A stretch of DNA of 64,000 nucleotides from Oceanobacillus alkalisoli (GTDB taxonomy: Bacteria; Bacillota; Bacilli; Bacillales; Amphibacillaceae). Shown piece by piece: positions 53,423-63,932 of this stretch. The stretch is taken from contig NZ_JAKGBW010000016.1 in NCBI RefSeq assembly GCF_021556485.1, positions 1 through 64,000 of the forward strand, given 5' to 3'. The translations under genes were made by a program, and so were the position numbers. How positions within the stretch are numbered: position 1 is the stretch's first letter; every line of letters starts with the position of its first letter. The notes under the pieces are model-generated. The model saw nothing but the letters and a program-made list of their open reading frames with translations. It made no database searches and was not told the DNA's origin.

Positions 53423-54856
53423 TCACCTGATGTCCGTAAAATCAATGATTCGATCAGATATTTTTTCAAGGAGTTGATGATCATGACTTACGGCAAGGAC
53501 ACCAATCCCGCGCTGCCTAGCAAGCTTAAGTACCGCCAGCCAGATTTGCGCTTGGGTCACGGCATCAAGCATCGTTGTCATTTCGTCGGCAATCAGGTAG
53601 CGGATATTTTCACTCATCAACGCGCGGGCGACGGAGAAGCGCTGCAGTTCGCCGCCTGACAATTCACTTGGCCAGCGCTTGAACCATTCTTTCCGGATTC
53701 CGAGGATATCAAGCAGTTCTGCATCCCACGTCCCTACTTCCTGGAAAATCTTCTCCACCCGCCATCTTGGGTTAATCGCTTGTTCGGGATGCTGCCAAAC
53801 CATTTGCACAGGATTCACGTCTTCTTTAATCCGTTTAACATCAAGAAGTACTTCTCCTTCTAGCGGGAACATGTAGCCGGCGAGAATTTGCGCCATTGTC
53901 GACTTGCCCGCCCCGCTATAACCGAATAACCCAACGACTTCACCCGGCTCGATTGAAAGCTGCAAGTTTTTAAAAAGCCACGGGGAGCCCGGATACCGGT
54001 AGCTGATCCCTTTGGCATGGAGTACCTGCTGTTTCTTGTTGCCCTGTTTTTTCTCCTCCAGTGGTGACGTCATAATAAATTCATTTTGCGGTAAGGCGTT
54101 CCACAAAGCTTTCGTAAACGGGTGCTCGAGCCGCTCCCCTTTCCCGGAAAAATGGGCAACAGGGGCAATCTCCACCGTTTCTCCTTCGTTGAATACAGCT
54201 ATCCGGTCAGCAAGTCGGGCTGCAACCGCAATATCATGCGTAATAAACATCATTCCTTTATCTGCAGTCACGAGTTGCCGGAGCTGTTTGATTGTATCGT
54301 CAAGTGCTTCCGGATCAATTCCTGGAGTGGGCTCGTCCGCAATGATCAGAGTTGGAGATGCCGTGATTGCTGTTGCTACAAGGACCCTTCTGCTCATGCC
54401 GCCCGAAAGTTCAAAAGGATAGAGGTCCACTACATTTTCCTTTAAGCCGACCCGCTCTAAAACAGACCGACTTGCTCTTTTCTTGTTTGACTGAATTTGT
54501 TTTCCCGTTTTCATTAAAGGGTCGAGGGCCATAACAGACTGCGGGATAAGCGATATTTCGTTGCCGCGGAGTTTCATCTGTCGCTTTTCAGTCAGCTCCT
54601 CCCCTTTATATTGCAATGTACCGTCTGTCCTTGCATTTTCCGGTAAAATTCCCAGTATGGCATCTGCGAGCAGGCTTTTCCCTGAACCGCTCGCTCCAAC
54701 CACTGCCACAATTTCTCCGGGATAAATACACAAAGAAAAATTGCGGATCACTTCTAGATAAGTTTCCCTCAAACCTCTTTCATATTGCAGAAATCTTAAT
54801 GAGAAGTCTTTCACTTCAAGCAGTGGCTGTCCATTCATCTTATTATTTGAAACCAA
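53423..54856 (-). CDS. Fused double ATPase of a nickel/peptide ABC transporter
   Basis: A 477-residue protein joining two nucleotide-binding domains that are usually separate (NikD/OppD and NikE/OppF). First half: GASGSGKSLLADAI, ELSGGMSRRVLVA, IIADEPTPGID. Second half: GYSGAGKSTMAQIL, ELSGGELQRFSVARAL, LIADEMTTMLDA. A linker of about 25 residues lies between them. The start is TTG after AAGGAGG. Downstream of the two permeases and binding protein, it powers their transport. Confidence 0.9.
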   Translation of the reverse strand: MVSNNKMNGQPLLEVKDFSLRFLQYERGLRETYLEVIRNFSLCIYPGEIVAVVGASGSGKSLLADAILGILPENARTDGTLQYKGEELTEKRQMKLRGNEISLIPQSVMALDPLMKTGKQIQSNKKRASRSVLERVGLKENVVDLYPFELSGGMSRRVLVATAITASPTLIIADEPTPGIDPEALDDTIKQLRQLVTADKGMMFITHDIAVAARLADRIAVFNEGETVEIAPVAHFSGKGERLEHPFTKALWNALPQNEFIMTSPLEEKKQGNKKQQVLHAKGISYRYPGSPWLFKNLQLSIEPGEVVGLFGYSGAGKSTMAQILAGYMFPLEGEVLLDVKRIKEDVNPVQMVWQHPEQAINPRWRVEKIFQEVGTWDAELLDILGIRKEWFKRWPSELSGGELQRFSVARALMSENIRYLIADEMTTMLDAVTQAQIWLAVLKLARQRGIGVLAVSHDHQLLEKISDRIIDFTDIR

Positions 54857-54868
54857 TTTGCATCCTCC

Positions 54869-55726
54869 TTACCCTCTTTGACCATGGAATGGGTCGACGA
54901 ACTTGCGTACACTTCTGCCAAAAAGATCAAAGAGGCCAACAACGACGAGCAGTGCTAACCCCGGAAAGAATGCAAGCCACCAAGCTCCTGTTGATAAATA
55001 ACGCATCGATTCCGACAAAATGATTCCGATTGCTGGCGTTTCTGTTGATAAGCCGAAGCCGAGAAAGGTAATCGCCGCTTCGTGTAAAATCACATGCGGG
55101 AAAAGTAAAATAAACCCGACGATAAGTTGTGGGATTAAATGGGGTAAATAGTGATTCCTCGCTATCCAGCGCTCTCGCTTACCTAATTGCCGTGAAATCT
55201 TTGTATATTCCGCTGTTTTCAACTGCAGTACTTCAGACCGTAATAACCTTGCAAGACTCGGCCAGTGGGTAAGGGAAAGTCCGATTACAACTCCTTTAAA
55301 CCCTCCGCCTGCAGCAAATGAAATTAAAATCAATGTGACAATATGAGGCATACTTAAGAACAAATCAATCAGCCACGTGACAATCCGGTCCGCAAGTTTA
55401 TTCCATGCAGCCACCAAACTTAGCAACAGTGCAATGATTGTACTTGAACAGGCCGCGAGAATACCGACACCGATACTAAATATCAGGCCTTTTAGCGTAC
55501 GCATCAGCATATCCCGACCTAGCCAATCCGTCCCAAACAAATGCTCGAGGGAAGGCGCCCGATTTTTCCCTTCCAGATTAATAGCAATGTTATCGGTTTG
55601 AATGAGCAGCCCACTTATGATGATCCCAAGCAGGAGGATGGAAGCAAACAGAATCCCTGCCACCGTCCGCCTGCGCACACTCCAGTTGAAGGAATGAGTT
55701 TTCCTGCTCATGCTTTGTGCTTTCAT
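54869..55726 (-). CDS. nikC: Nickel/peptide ABC transporter permease NikC-like
   Basis: A 285-residue permease with an N-terminal segment (ILLLGIIISGLLI), HLFGTDWLGRDMLMRTLKG and the binding-protein-dependent loop EAAITFLGFGLSTETPAIG. It starts at the base after the nikB-like stop (TAAATG). Confidence 0.88.
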   Translation of the reverse strand: MKAQSMSRKTHSFNWSVRRRTVAGILFASILLLGIIISGLLIQTDNIAINLEGKNRAPSLEHLFGTDWLGRDMLMRTLKGLIFSIGVGILAACSSTIIALLLSLVAAWNKLADRIVTWLIDLFLSMPHIVTLILISFAAGGGFKGVVIGLSLTHWPSLARLLRSEVLQLKTAEYTKISRQLGKRERWIARNHYLPHLIPQLIVGFILLFPHVILHEAAITFLGFGLSTETPAIGIILSESMRYLSTGAWWLAFFPGLALLVVVGLFDLFGRSVRKFVDPFHGQRG

Positions 55727-56716
55727 TTACCCACCTTCCCTTCGGATTCTGGGATCAATGACTTTATATAAAATATCTGCAAGTAAATTCCCTGTAAAAA
55801 CAAAAATCGTACTAAATAAAACAATTCCGAGTAACAGCGGGACGTCCCCGCCAAGTCCGGCATTGACAATTGCTTGTCCAAGACCCGGATAGGAAAAGAC
55901 TTGTTCTGCCAATACAGCACCTCCGAACAATTCACCAAACGAGGCAAAATGAAGCGAGATTGCTGGTAGCGAGATATTCCGTAACCCATGCCGCTTCAGT
56001 AAAGTAAGCCCCCGCTCGCCTCTTGCTTTTGCAAATCGGACATATTCACTCTGCAGCACGTCAATCAATTTCTCGCGCGTATGTAAGGCAACATTGGCAA
56101 CTCCTACAATACTTAACGTCAGCGCTGGAAGAAACAGATGTCTCACCCGGTCAGCTAGCGATACATCGGCTGCAAGCACTCCGGCAGGTGAACCGAGACC
56201 GACCGGGAACCAGCCGAACCAGACGGCAAGTACCATTAAGAATAATAATCCCATCCAGAAAGCTGGCGTCGAAGCAAGGATGAAACAATATCCCTTAATG
56301 ATACGGTCAAGCCAAGATCCTTCATTCATTCCTGACACAACACCAAGTAAAAATCCGATTCCCCCGGATAGGATCCATGCTACCATCATCAAGAGGAGGG
56401 AAGCGAGAAACCGCTCCCCGATTTCACTTGCGACATCACTCCGATAAATCAGTGATGTGCCTAAGTCCCCTTGCAAAATGGTTTTTCCCCAATTGAGATA
56501 CTGGTTCACCTTTGATTCATTTAACCCCCAGTATTCTGCAATATTTTCTCGTTGTTCCGGACTTACTCTTGTCATATCAGCTCCGATGTAAGACTGGACC
56601 GGGTCAATCGGTGATAAACTCAGGAGCGTGAAGGACAGGATGCTGACGGCCACAAGCAGAGTAAGCAGTTTAACAGCTTTCTTCACGGTATATAAAACAA
56701 TGGATTTGAGCCGCAT
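55727..56716 (-). CDS. nikB: Nickel/peptide ABC transporter permease NikB-like
   Basis: About 329 residues, six membrane segments, with a typical N-terminus (AVKLLTLLVAVSILSFTLLSL), DLGTSLIYRSDVASEIG, and the EAA loop near KARGERGLTLLKRHGLRN. The ATG at 56716 follows AGGACAG and lies five bases past the binding-protein stop; the longer frame reads into that gene. Confidence 0.88.
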   Translation of the reverse strand: MRLKSIVLYTVKKAVKLLTLLVAVSILSFTLLSLSPIDPVQSYIGADMTRVSPEQRENIAEYWGLNESKVNQYLNWGKTILQGDLGTSLIYRSDVASEIGERFLASLLLMMVAWILSGGIGFLLGVVSGMNEGSWLDRIIKGYCFILASTPAFWMGLLFLMVLAVWFGWFPVGLGSPAGVLAADVSLADRVRHLFLPALTLSIVGVANVALHTREKLIDVLQSEYVRFAKARGERGLTLLKRHGLRNISLPAISLHFASFGELFGGAVLAEQVFSYPGLGQAIVNAGLGGDVPLLLGIVLFSTIFVFTGNLLADILYKVIDPRIRREGG

Positions 56717-56721
56717 CTGTC

Positions 56722-58323
56722 CTAATCTTCCCAGTGCCAATCCGCTATGAATTCTGTAATTGGCCAGCCATGCCCATGCGGCTGTACTTTCTGCTCGCCA
56801 ATATCCAAGCTTTCATCAACGAAATAGAGATGCTCTAAATTAATGAGCCATGCCCAAGGGGTATCCCCCTTCGATGAGAAGCCAGTTTCTCCGTCCCATT
56901 GAGCTCGTTTCCAATATTCATTCGCCTCTTCTAAAGATGTCGCGTTGATTGCTTCTTCCATATATTCATCTACAGTCGGATTGGAGTAATAATTGACATT
57001 ATAATAGCCTTCCCCCATCGTATTGCTGCTGTAGATATTATACATTTCAAGCGGATCATGGCTTCCCCAGCCCATCATTACAGGGTTAGCATGCATAAGC
57101 CGTTCAAGTTCATTCCAGCTTTTCCCTTCTGTGTCGACCTCGATTCCAAGCGCTTTAATCTGGTCAGCGACAGCGATGGAAAGGGATTGCCTTACTTCAT
57201 CCCCTGCTGGATAGAATATTGTAAAGGAAGCTGTCAACCCATCTTTTTCCCGTGTGCCATCTTCCGTTTCCTGCCATCCGGCATCTTCCAACAATTCTTT
57301 TGCTTCTCCCACTCGGTTATCTTCCATTTCTGTCTCCGGATTCCACCATGGGAGCTGGTCGGCAACAGAATAAGCAGGTGTTCCAAAGCCGTCTAAAATA
57401 CCATCTACCAATGCCTCACGATCCACACCGATATCAATCGCCTTCCGAATCGCTTCGTCAGCCGTCACGTCATTGCCGATTGGGTAACCGTCATCTGTTT
57501 CTTCTCCTGCTTCTACGTAGGGAAAAACAATACCCCGGTTGTCAACCGACTCGACTTCAACGAGCTTCATACCTGGAACTTCCTGTTTGGCAAAACTTGG
57601 AGTAACCGCTACAACATCAACTTCTCCAGCTTGAGCCGCTGCAAAGGCCGCATCTTCTTCCAAGAAAAGAAATGTTAACCTCGAAAAGTCAGACTGCTCC
57701 CCATAATAATGCGGATTCGCTTCGACAATAAGCTGCTGACCTTTATCCCACTGCACGAATTGGTAAGGTCCCGAACCAATCGGATTTTCATTGTACGTCT
57801 CATTATACGCATGCTCAGGCACAATCCCGATGCTCGTGAGATGCGATACAAAGGTCGATTCCGGTTGGTTCAATGTGAAAGTGACCTCGTACTCGCCTGT
57901 AGCTTCTACCCACTCGAGATTGCTCAAGTCAATGACAGACCCACTCGTCTTAGCTGTTTCAAACGTGAAGACGACATCTTCTCCGGTGAGGGGTTCCCCG
58001 TCAGAGAACAACACATCCTCACGTAGTTGTATTATGTATTCAAGTCCATCTTCACTCACCTGATAATCTGTCGCCAAGTCATATTCGATATCAAAGTCCT
58101 GATCATAGATCAATAATGTACTTTGGAATATTGGAGAACCATAACTTCCCCAACCAGTCGTCGGATCAAAGCCTTCATCCGGCTCTCCGCCAATCGCGAG
58201 TACCAATTCATCTTTTTCTTCCGTTTTCTCCGCTGTTTCTCCACCCCCTGTCGAATTTCCGCTAGAACACGCTCCGATGAAGAGGCTGAGCAGTAACAGT
58301 ACACTAATGCTAAGTCTTTTCAC
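56722..58323 (-). CDS. nikA: Nickel/peptide-binding lipoprotein NikA-like
   Basis: About 533 residues, SBP family 5. A lipoprotein signal with lipobox IGAC then SSGNSTGG spacer; GFDPTTGWGSYGSPIFQSTL and YNENPIGSGPYQFVQWDKGQ are family features. GTG at 58323 has AAGGAG eight bases away; the GTG two codons upstream is too near. The neighbouring urease, a nickel enzyme, suggests that the ligand is nickel, maybe chelated, but peptides are possible from sequence alone. Confidence 0.87.
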   Translation of the reverse strand: MKRLSISVLLLLSLFIGACSSGNSTGGGETAEKTEEKDELVLAIGGEPDEGFDPTTGWGSYGSPIFQSTLLIYDQDFDIEYDLATDYQVSEDGLEYIIQLREDVLFSDGEPLTGEDVVFTFETAKTSGSVIDLSNLEWVEATGEYEVTFTLNQPESTFVSHLTSIGIVPEHAYNETYNENPIGSGPYQFVQWDKGQQLIVEANPHYYGEQSDFSRLTFLFLEEDAAFAAAQAGEVDVVAVTPSFAKQEVPGMKLVEVESVDNRGIVFPYVEAGEETDDGYPIGNDVTADEAIRKAIDIGVDREALVDGILDGFGTPAYSVADQLPWWNPETEMEDNRVGEAKELLEDAGWQETEDGTREKDGLTASFTIFYPAGDEVRQSLSIAVADQIKALGIEVDTEGKSWNELERLMHANPVMMGWGSHDPLEMYNIYSSNTMGEGYYNVNYYSNPTVDEYMEEAINATSLEEANEYWKRAQWDGETGFSSKGDTPWAWLINLEHLYFVDESLDIGEQKVQPHGHGWPITEFIADWHWED

Positions 58324-58349
58324 AACCACAACTCCTTTTCAAATGAAAG

Positions 58350-58382
58350 ATACCCGACTTATCGTCCATCTTGTCGGGCATC
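58350..58382 (-). terminator. Hairpin between ureD and nikA
   Basis: GATGCCCGAC pairs with GTCGGGTATC on the minus strand, followed by TTTC. It could reduce read-through from urease genes into the transporter. Confidence 0.5.
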
Positions 58383-58385
58383 TTC

Positions 58386-59210
58386 TTAATATTTTCTTAA
58401 AAAACTTGGCTTCGTCCCGTACCATTCTTTACTGATGACATGATGGCTTGCCGTGATGATTCGTTCAATGACCTGAGTATAGTTTGCCATAATTCGAACC
58501 GTAAAACCAGGAATAGCAAGTTTAGATATTCCAAATGAAAAGTCACCTGGTATTCCTGTAATTGTTTCATATAATTGATCGAGCAATTCATCACTCGTCT
58601 GTTCACTGACAACGATAAAGGATCCTAAATGGGTGTACCCTTCCATAAAGCCCAATTCGTTCATTTGTTGCGTTTTCGGCTCCAACTTAATATGATCGAA
58701 AGCTGCCAGTTCCCCTTCTTTGTATATCTCGGTCTTGAGGCGTAGCATATTATAGCTGAACTGCTCTCCGTCGGGTGACCAGCCGGGGGTTAGAATATCG
58801 GAATAAAGCAATGTTGCACCTTGCTCCATATGTATGACATTTTTTTGATGATATCTAGCATCTTTATAAGCTATGAGAGCATCCGGCAAATATTCCAGAT
58901 AACTATTCTTCCCCATATGGAAGTGTGTTTCCTGATATACTTCTTTGTTCGGTGTTTTATAGACTTTTGTCGCGGACTGTGTGGTGAGCGTGAGCTGTGC
59001 TTCTTCTTCAAGGTTCACTTTCATCCGGTACGTGTCACCGTCCAAATAGCCGCCGCCAGGATTCAGCAAGTAATAACATGGAAATGCTCCCTTGTTAAAA
59101 TAGACAGGGCGCATCACTTTAAATGCACCCTGGAAGTAAACATTTTTAGCGACGCTTCTGCCCTCTCTGTTTTCCATGTCTAGCTCAAGAACGCCTGTCC
59201 ATTTAGACAT
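58386..59210 (-). CDS. ureD: Urease accessory protein UreD (UreH)
   Basis: A 274-residue chaperone needed to load nickel into urease with UreF and UreG. Family segments: [51 protein letters not shown]. Start overlaps the ureG stop by eight bases. Confidence 0.94.
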   Translation of the reverse strand: MSKWTGVLELDMENREGRSVAKNVYFQGAFKVMRPVYFNKGAFPCYYLLNPGGGYLDGDTYRMKVNLEEEAQLTLTTQSATKVYKTPNKEVYQETHFHMGKNSYLEYLPDALIAYKDARYHQKNVIHMEQGATLLYSDILTPGWSPDGEQFSYNMLRLKTEIYKEGELAAFDHIKLEPKTQQMNELGFMEGYTHLGSFIVVSEQTSDELLDQLYETITGIPGDFSFGISKLAIPGFTVRIMANYTQVIERIITASHHVISKEWYGTKPSFLRKY

Positions 59211-59823
59211 CTTGACCCAATCCTTTTAACAAGGCATGTTTATTAATCCAGTCGACTACTTCATCCAGTCCTTCATCATCTTTCAGGTTCGTGAAGATAA
59301 ATGGTTTATCTCCGCGGAACACTTTCGTATCGGATTCCATCACCTCAAGACTTGCACCGACATATGGAGCTAGATCTGTTTTATTGATAATGAATAGATC
59401 CGACTTGATCATCCCTTGACCACCTTTACGGGGAATCTTCTCCCCCTGGGCGACGTCGATGATATAGATGGAGAAATCGACAAGCTCCGGACTGAAGGTA
59501 GCAGCAAGGTTGTCACCGCCGCTTTCAATGAACATCAATTCGATATCCGGGTGTCTCTCCGTCAGCTCATCAATTGCCGCAAAGTTCATGGAAGCATCTT
59601 CCCTGATTGCTGTATGCGGGCAGCCTCCAGTTTCCACTCCGACGATCCGCTCTTCCGGCAGGACACCATTTTCGACTAAGATTTTCGCGTCTTCTTTCGT
59701 ATAAATGTCATTTGTAATAACCGCCATACTCACTTTACCGTTCAATGCGCGGGTGATTTTTTCGACTAACATCGTTTTCCCAGCACCAACTGGGCCTCCG
59801 ACGCCAATTTTAATAGGTTCCAT
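59203..59823 (-). CDS. ureG: Urease accessory GTPase UreG
   Basis: About 206 residues. P-loop [14 protein letters not shown], nickel-binding pattern [31 protein letters not shown] and [11 protein letters not shown]. The ATG at 59823 follows AAAGGATG; a GTG at 59862 lies in an inserted repeat. The enzyme couples GTP hydrolysis to nickel delivery. Confidence 0.96.
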   Translation of the reverse strand: MEPIKIGVGGPVGAGKTMLVEKITRALNGKVSMAVITNDIYTKEDAKILVENGVLPEERIVGVETGGCPHTAIREDASMNFAAIDELTERHPDIELMFIESGGDNLAATFSPELVDFSIYIIDVAQGEKIPRKGGQGMIKSDLFIINKTDLAPYVGASLEVMESDTKVFRGDKPFIFTNLKDDEGLDEVVDWINKHALLKGLGQDV

Positions 59824-59860
59824 ATAAGCATACATCCTTTCTTCATTTGATTGTTTTATC

Positions 59861-60012
59861 ACGTATTAACGGTCAGCAATACCCCACCTCTAAATAGGAG
59901 GAAAGCCCAACATATGAAGGTGGGGGATAAACAGTCCGTAAATCCCTGATTCTGCTCAACTAACATTCCGTGGGGATGTAAGGAAAACCCCACGGAATGA
60001 AGTTTCACTTTA
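59861..60012 (-). repeat. Repeat family copy B, inserted between ureF and ureG
   Basis: From the ureF stop itself: TAAAGTGAAACTTCATTCCG, a perfect hairpin CATTCCGTGGGG...CCCCACGGAATG, then TTAGTTGAGCAGAATCAGGG and to GACCGTTAATACGTGATAAA. Nearly the same as copy A at 46617. UreF and UreG are usually adjacent, so its insertion is likely to have added this spacer. Confidence 0.88.
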
Positions 60013-60696
60013 TGAACTGAAAATACGGATTCCGACACGCTCATGCTGCATTTGTGATAATTCAAGCCCTGGGGACACGATACCGAACTCTGACTCCTCC
60101 AACTGCATAATCTTTTCCGTCGCTTGTTTTAATTCCGCTTGAAAGGCATAAATGATTTTCTGTCCCGTCGTTTGACCGAGCGGAATTGCTCGGACTGCAT
60201 TTTGCACCAAGCTTACGACGGTCGAATATAAATAATAGAGAATCGTCGTCTCTTTCTCGACATTTAAATCATGTCCAACAATTGTAAAGGCGAGTGCCGA
60301 ATGTCCGAAAGCCTGTTTGTTTTTTATTTTTTCTTTATACGTAGCAAGGAGTGGTATTTGATAGATGGATTCAGCGATATCCAACATCCGGTCTCCCATC
60401 CGCTGGGTTCCGTCTCGTGATTCCCTTGCAAGATTTTGCACGGTAAGTATCCGATCCAATTCCCACAATCGATTCAATTCATCGTCATTCAGTGCTTCAT
60501 AGGCCATGCGTGCCGCCAATCCATCTGCAAATGTGAGCTGTTCATGCAGATAAACGTTCAGCCAATCCGTAAATGTCGCTGCATCTTTCACAATATCTTT
60601 TTGAATATACGTTTCGAGGCCGAACGATTGACTGAATGCCCCGTTAGGAAAATTGGAATCGCAAAGCTGTAATAAAGAAAGAGCTTGACTAGTCAT
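60010..60696 (-). CDS. ureF: Urease accessory protein UreF
   Basis: A 228-residue helical protein: [20 protein letters not shown], and [16 protein letters not shown] near the end. It acts with UreD and UreG on apo-urease. Its start overlaps the ureE stop, and its stop is formed by the first bases of the downstream repeat. Confidence 0.95.
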   Translation of the reverse strand: MTSQALSLLQLCDSNFPNGAFSQSFGLETYIQKDIVKDAATFTDWLNVYLHEQLTFADGLAARMAYEALNDDELNRLWELDRILTVQNLARESRDGTQRMGDRMLDIAESIYQIPLLATYKEKIKNKQAFGHSALAFTIVGHDLNVEKETTILYYLYSTVVSLVQNAVRAIPLGQTTGQKIIYAFQAELKQATEKIMQLEESEFGIVSPGLELSQMQHERVGIRIFSS

Positions 60697-61144
60697 GGCT
60701 ATGACCTATATGACGAAATGCTTGTTTTACTTTCCGTTCTTCTCGTTTGAAGGGGATATCCATTTCCCGCAACAACTCTTCTACGAGATAATCGTATTGG
60801 ACAAGCATGTCAGACATTTCAAATTGTGCCGGTAAGTGACGATTGCCGAGCTGATGGGCGATTGTTCCCATTTCCTGCATATCTCGAGGGCTGATTACAA
60901 TTAAATCATCGCTCATCACATCGATAATAATCATATTTTCTTCATCCATAAATAAAATATCGCCGGCCATCAAATCCTTTGGATCCTTCAAGCGGATTCC
61001 AAGTTCCCTGCCATGATCTGTTTCCACTCGCTGAATTCGTTTCATCAAATGGTCACTCTCTAAATAAACCTTTTCTTTATGGCGTTTCTCAAGCTCCGCA
61101 GGGTCTAAATCCTTTATATTTGCTATCACTTTTTCCACTATCAA
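60689..61144 (-). CDS. ureE: Urease accessory protein UreE
   Basis: A 151-residue nickel metallochaperone. N-terminal beta domain, then the C-terminal domain with [17 protein letters not shown] including the conserved His that binds nickel; the tail HIGHSHD is modestly His-rich. A TTG start follows GAGGTGA at six bases. Confidence 0.94.
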   Translation of the reverse strand: MIVEKVIANIKDLDPAELEKRHKEKVYLESDHLMKRIQRVETDHGRELGIRLKDPKDLMAGDILFMDEENMIIIDVMSDDLIVISPRDMQEMGTIAHQLGNRHLPAQFEMSDMLVQYDYLVEELLREMDIPFKREERKVKQAFRHIGHSHD

Positions 61145-61155
61145 TTCGCTTCACC

Positions 61156-62874
61156 TCAAAATAAGAAATAACGTTGGCCAAGTGGCACTTCATCTACAGG
61201 TTCACATGTAATAAGTTCTCCATCGATCTTCACTTCATACGTTTGTGGATCGACATCAATATCAGGAGTCGCATCATTCAATTTCATATCCTTCTTCGTC
61301 AGCTGACGAATGTTTTTCACTGGCAAAATAACTTTTTCAAGGCCTAGCTTTTCTTTGATGTTGTCATCATAAGCAGCCTGGGAAACAAAGGTCATCGAGC
61401 TTTGAGACAGCCCCTTACCGAATTGTGCGAACATTGGGCGATAAATGAGCGGCTGTGGTGTCGGGATAGTAGCATTCGGGTCTCCCATTACACTTTGAAC
61501 AACCATGCCACTTTTCAGAATCATTTCCGGTTTCGCTCCGAAAAACTTTGGATCCCATAAAACGAGGTCAGCCATCTTTCCGACTTCGACCGATCCGACG
61601 TATTCATCAATTCCGTGAGCAATTGCAGGGTTGATGGTATATTTTGCGACGTAACGCTTCACCCGGTTGTTATCCGCATATTTGCCGTCACCTTCAAGAA
61701 GGCCGCGTTGTTTCTTCATTTTATGGGCTGTTTGCCATGTCCGGAGTGCAACTTCACCAATTCGCCCCATCGCCTGGGCATCCGAACTTGTAATACTGAA
61801 CACACCGATATCCTGTAAAATGTCTTCCGCTGCGATCGTTTCATTACGGATCCGTGAATCCGCAAACGCAATATCCTCGGGGACCGATGGATTTAAGTTG
61901 TGTGCAACCATCACCATATCGAGGTGTTCATCGATTGTGTTTATCGTATAAGGCAAGGTCGGGTTCGTTGATGCAGGCAAGACATTCATATAGCCGGCAG
62001 ATTTGATCAAGTCGGGCGCATGTCCCCCACCAGCACCTTCTGTATGATACATATGGATACTGCGTCCTTTGATTGCCTTCATCGTATCTTCAAAAAATCC
62101 GCTCTCATTCAACGTGTCCGCATGCAGTGCAATTTGAACATCAAATTCATCGGCTACAGTGAGTGAATGGTCAAGTACGGAAGGGGTCGCTCCCCAATCC
62201 TCATGAACTTTCAAGCCGATTGCACCCGCTATAATCTGTTCCGCAAGCGGATCCTTTGCTGCTGCGTGTCCCTTTCCTGTTAAGCCGACATTAATCGGGA
62301 GGCCTTCCACAGCCCCGAGCATGGAATGGATATGCCATGGTCCCGGTGTCGCTGTGGTTGCCCTGGAACCAGCTCCTGGACCTGCCCCTCCACCGATCAG
62401 TGTCGTTGTTCCCGCTGCAAGCGCAACAGCCACCTGATCCGGATTAATGAAGTGGACATGGGTGTCAATCGCACCAGCAGTGACGATCTTCCCTTCACCG
62501 GAAATAACTTCTGTTCCTGCCCCAACGATAATATCGACTTTATCCTGGACTAACGGGTTCCCGGCTTTTCCGATACCGGAAATCTTGCCATCCCGCATCG
62601 CGATATCAGCTTTATAGATCCCTGTGTAATCAACAATGAGCGCATTCGTGATCACCGTGTCAGGTACACGTTCATCTTCTTCCCTTGTTATGTAAGGGTG
62701 CTGGCCCATTCCATCGCGGATGACCTTCCCGCCGCCGAATACGACTTCTTCTCCGTATTTCGCATAATCTTTTTCAACCTGTATAAATAAATCTGTATCT
62801 CCAAGCCGGACAGAATCCCCCGTTGTCGGACCATACATCTGTGCATACTGCTCTCGCGACATCTTAAAACTCAT
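61156..62874 (-). CDS. ureC: Urease subunit alpha
   Basis: A 572-residue catalytic subunit that hydrolyses urea to ammonia and carbamate with two nickel ions. The nickel-binding [12 protein letters not shown]-like [11 protein letters not shown], the Lys-carbamate region [13 protein letters not shown], the flap [14 protein letters not shown] (catalytic His nearby) and [12 protein letters not shown] are all intact. Overlaps ureB by four bases. Confidence 0.98.
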   Translation of the reverse strand: MSFKMSREQYAQMYGPTTGDSVRLGDTDLFIQVEKDYAKYGEEVVFGGGKVIRDGMGQHPYITREEDERVPDTVITNALIVDYTGIYKADIAMRDGKISGIGKAGNPLVQDKVDIIVGAGTEVISGEGKIVTAGAIDTHVHFINPDQVAVALAAGTTTLIGGGAGPGAGSRATTATPGPWHIHSMLGAVEGLPINVGLTGKGHAAAKDPLAEQIIAGAIGLKVHEDWGATPSVLDHSLTVADEFDVQIALHADTLNESGFFEDTMKAIKGRSIHMYHTEGAGGGHAPDLIKSAGYMNVLPASTNPTLPYTINTIDEHLDMVMVAHNLNPSVPEDIAFADSRIRNETIAAEDILQDIGVFSITSSDAQAMGRIGEVALRTWQTAHKMKKQRGLLEGDGKYADNNRVKRYVAKYTINPAIAHGIDEYVGSVEVGKMADLVLWDPKFFGAKPEMILKSGMVVQSVMGDPNATIPTPQPLIYRPMFAQFGKGLSQSSMTFVSQAAYDDNIKEKLGLEKVILPVKNIRQLTKKDMKLNDATPDIDVDPQTYEVKIDGELITCEPVDEVPLGQRYFLF

Positions 62875-63194
62875 CGATTATCCCCCTTATCAAGCGGACC
62901 ATCCACTTTATTATGGAAGCCATATACTTCTCTTTCGCCAGCAAAGTCAATAAGCTGGATCTCTTTCTCATCGCCTGGTTCAAAGCGGACCGCAGCCCCT
63001 GCTGGTATATTCAACCGTTTCCCATAAGCTTTCTCTCGGGTAAACGCTAATGCATTATTCACTTCATAAAAATGATAGTGCGATCCGACTTGAATCGGCC
63101 TGTCTCCTTCATTCACGACAAATAGGTTAAGATTTTCCGTACCTTCATTACAGACAATATCTTCTTCTTTTAAAATATATTCTCCTGGAATCAT
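62871..63194 (-). CDS. ureB: Urease subunit beta
   Basis: A 107-residue structural subunit: [68 protein letters not shown]. Separate from ureA, as in Bacillus and Staphylococcus. AAAGGAG precedes it. Confidence 0.97.
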   Translation of the reverse strand: MIPGEYILKEEDIVCNEGTENLNLFVVNEGDRPIQVGSHYHFYEVNNALAFTREKAYGKRLNIPAGAAVRFEPGDEKEIQLIDFAGEREVYGFHNKVDGPLDKGDNR

Positions 63195-63233
63195 TTGTGA
63201 TCTCCTTTCTTACAATTAGTTGCGTCTTAAAGA

Positions 63234-63536
63234 TTATCGTATCGGATTATGTACGGTCACTAACTTTGTGCCATCCGGAAATGTCGCTTCCACTTGGATA
63301 TCAGGAATCATTTCCGGGATTCCATCCATGACATCTTCCCTGCTTAAAATCGTTGCGCCATATTCCATCAATTCTGCCACTGTCTTCCCGTCCCTTGCCC
63401 CCTCCACTACTTCATACGTAATGAGGGCAACAGCTTCTGGATGATTCAGCTTTAAACCGCGGTCTTTACGCCTTCTAGCCAAGTCAGCAGCAACAACAAT
63501 CCATAGTTTTTCTTTTTCACGTGGTGATAGTTGCAT
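63234..63536 (-). CDS. ureA: Urease subunit gamma
   Basis: A 100-residue subunit: [64 protein letters not shown] precedes it. First gene of the operon; no strong promoter was clear upstream. Confidence 0.97.
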   Translation of the reverse strand: MQLSPREKEKLWIVVAADLARRRKDRGLKLNHPEAVALITYEVVEGARDGKTVAELMEYGATILSREDVMDGIPEMIPDIQVEATFPDGTKLVTVHNPIR

Positions 63537-63705
63537 TTACCTTCCTCCTAAGTTTTTCAATTGTTCTAGTTATACCCATACAGAGCACATAAGAAACATA
63601 TTTGCGCTTCTTCTTTCTTTTAAAAAAAGACTTCAAAACAATAGTTTGTTAACCAAATCACAAACATTGCAAGTATAGATATATTCAGTTTTTAAATGCT
63701 TTCAT

Positions 63706-63932
63706 TCAGCGTAAGTGTCCGAACCATTCTTCCGGGGGTTCGCAGTCTAGACCTGAGCAGGGAACGTTTTTTTTCCGAGGCAGGCTAAGTTCGCCACGTC
63801 CTGTGGAAACGCCCGCATTAGCATGTCCTGTGCGTCAAGGCTGAGGCCGTGCCCGTGGAAAGCATCCGTCCTTTGGGCAACGGAACGGTCATTAGGACTC
63901 ATAACTAGTGAATGCGTAAACACTTACGCTGA
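63706..63932. mobile_element. 227-bp repeat with inverted ends upstream of urease
   Basis: Ends TCAGCGTAAGTGT (63706-63718) and ACACTTACGCTGA (63920-63932) are exact inverses. The interior is more GC-rich than the surroundings (for example CCTGTGGAAACGCCCGC) and encodes nothing evident. Similar elements are common between Bacillaceae genes. The remaining parts of 63537-64000 show no gene. Confidence 0.75.

Noticed and set aside
63647-63662. TGTTA-N6-TCACA, like a TnrA/GlnR site upstream of urease
   Set aside because: The spacer is six bases where the consensus needs seven; position is also far from ureA.
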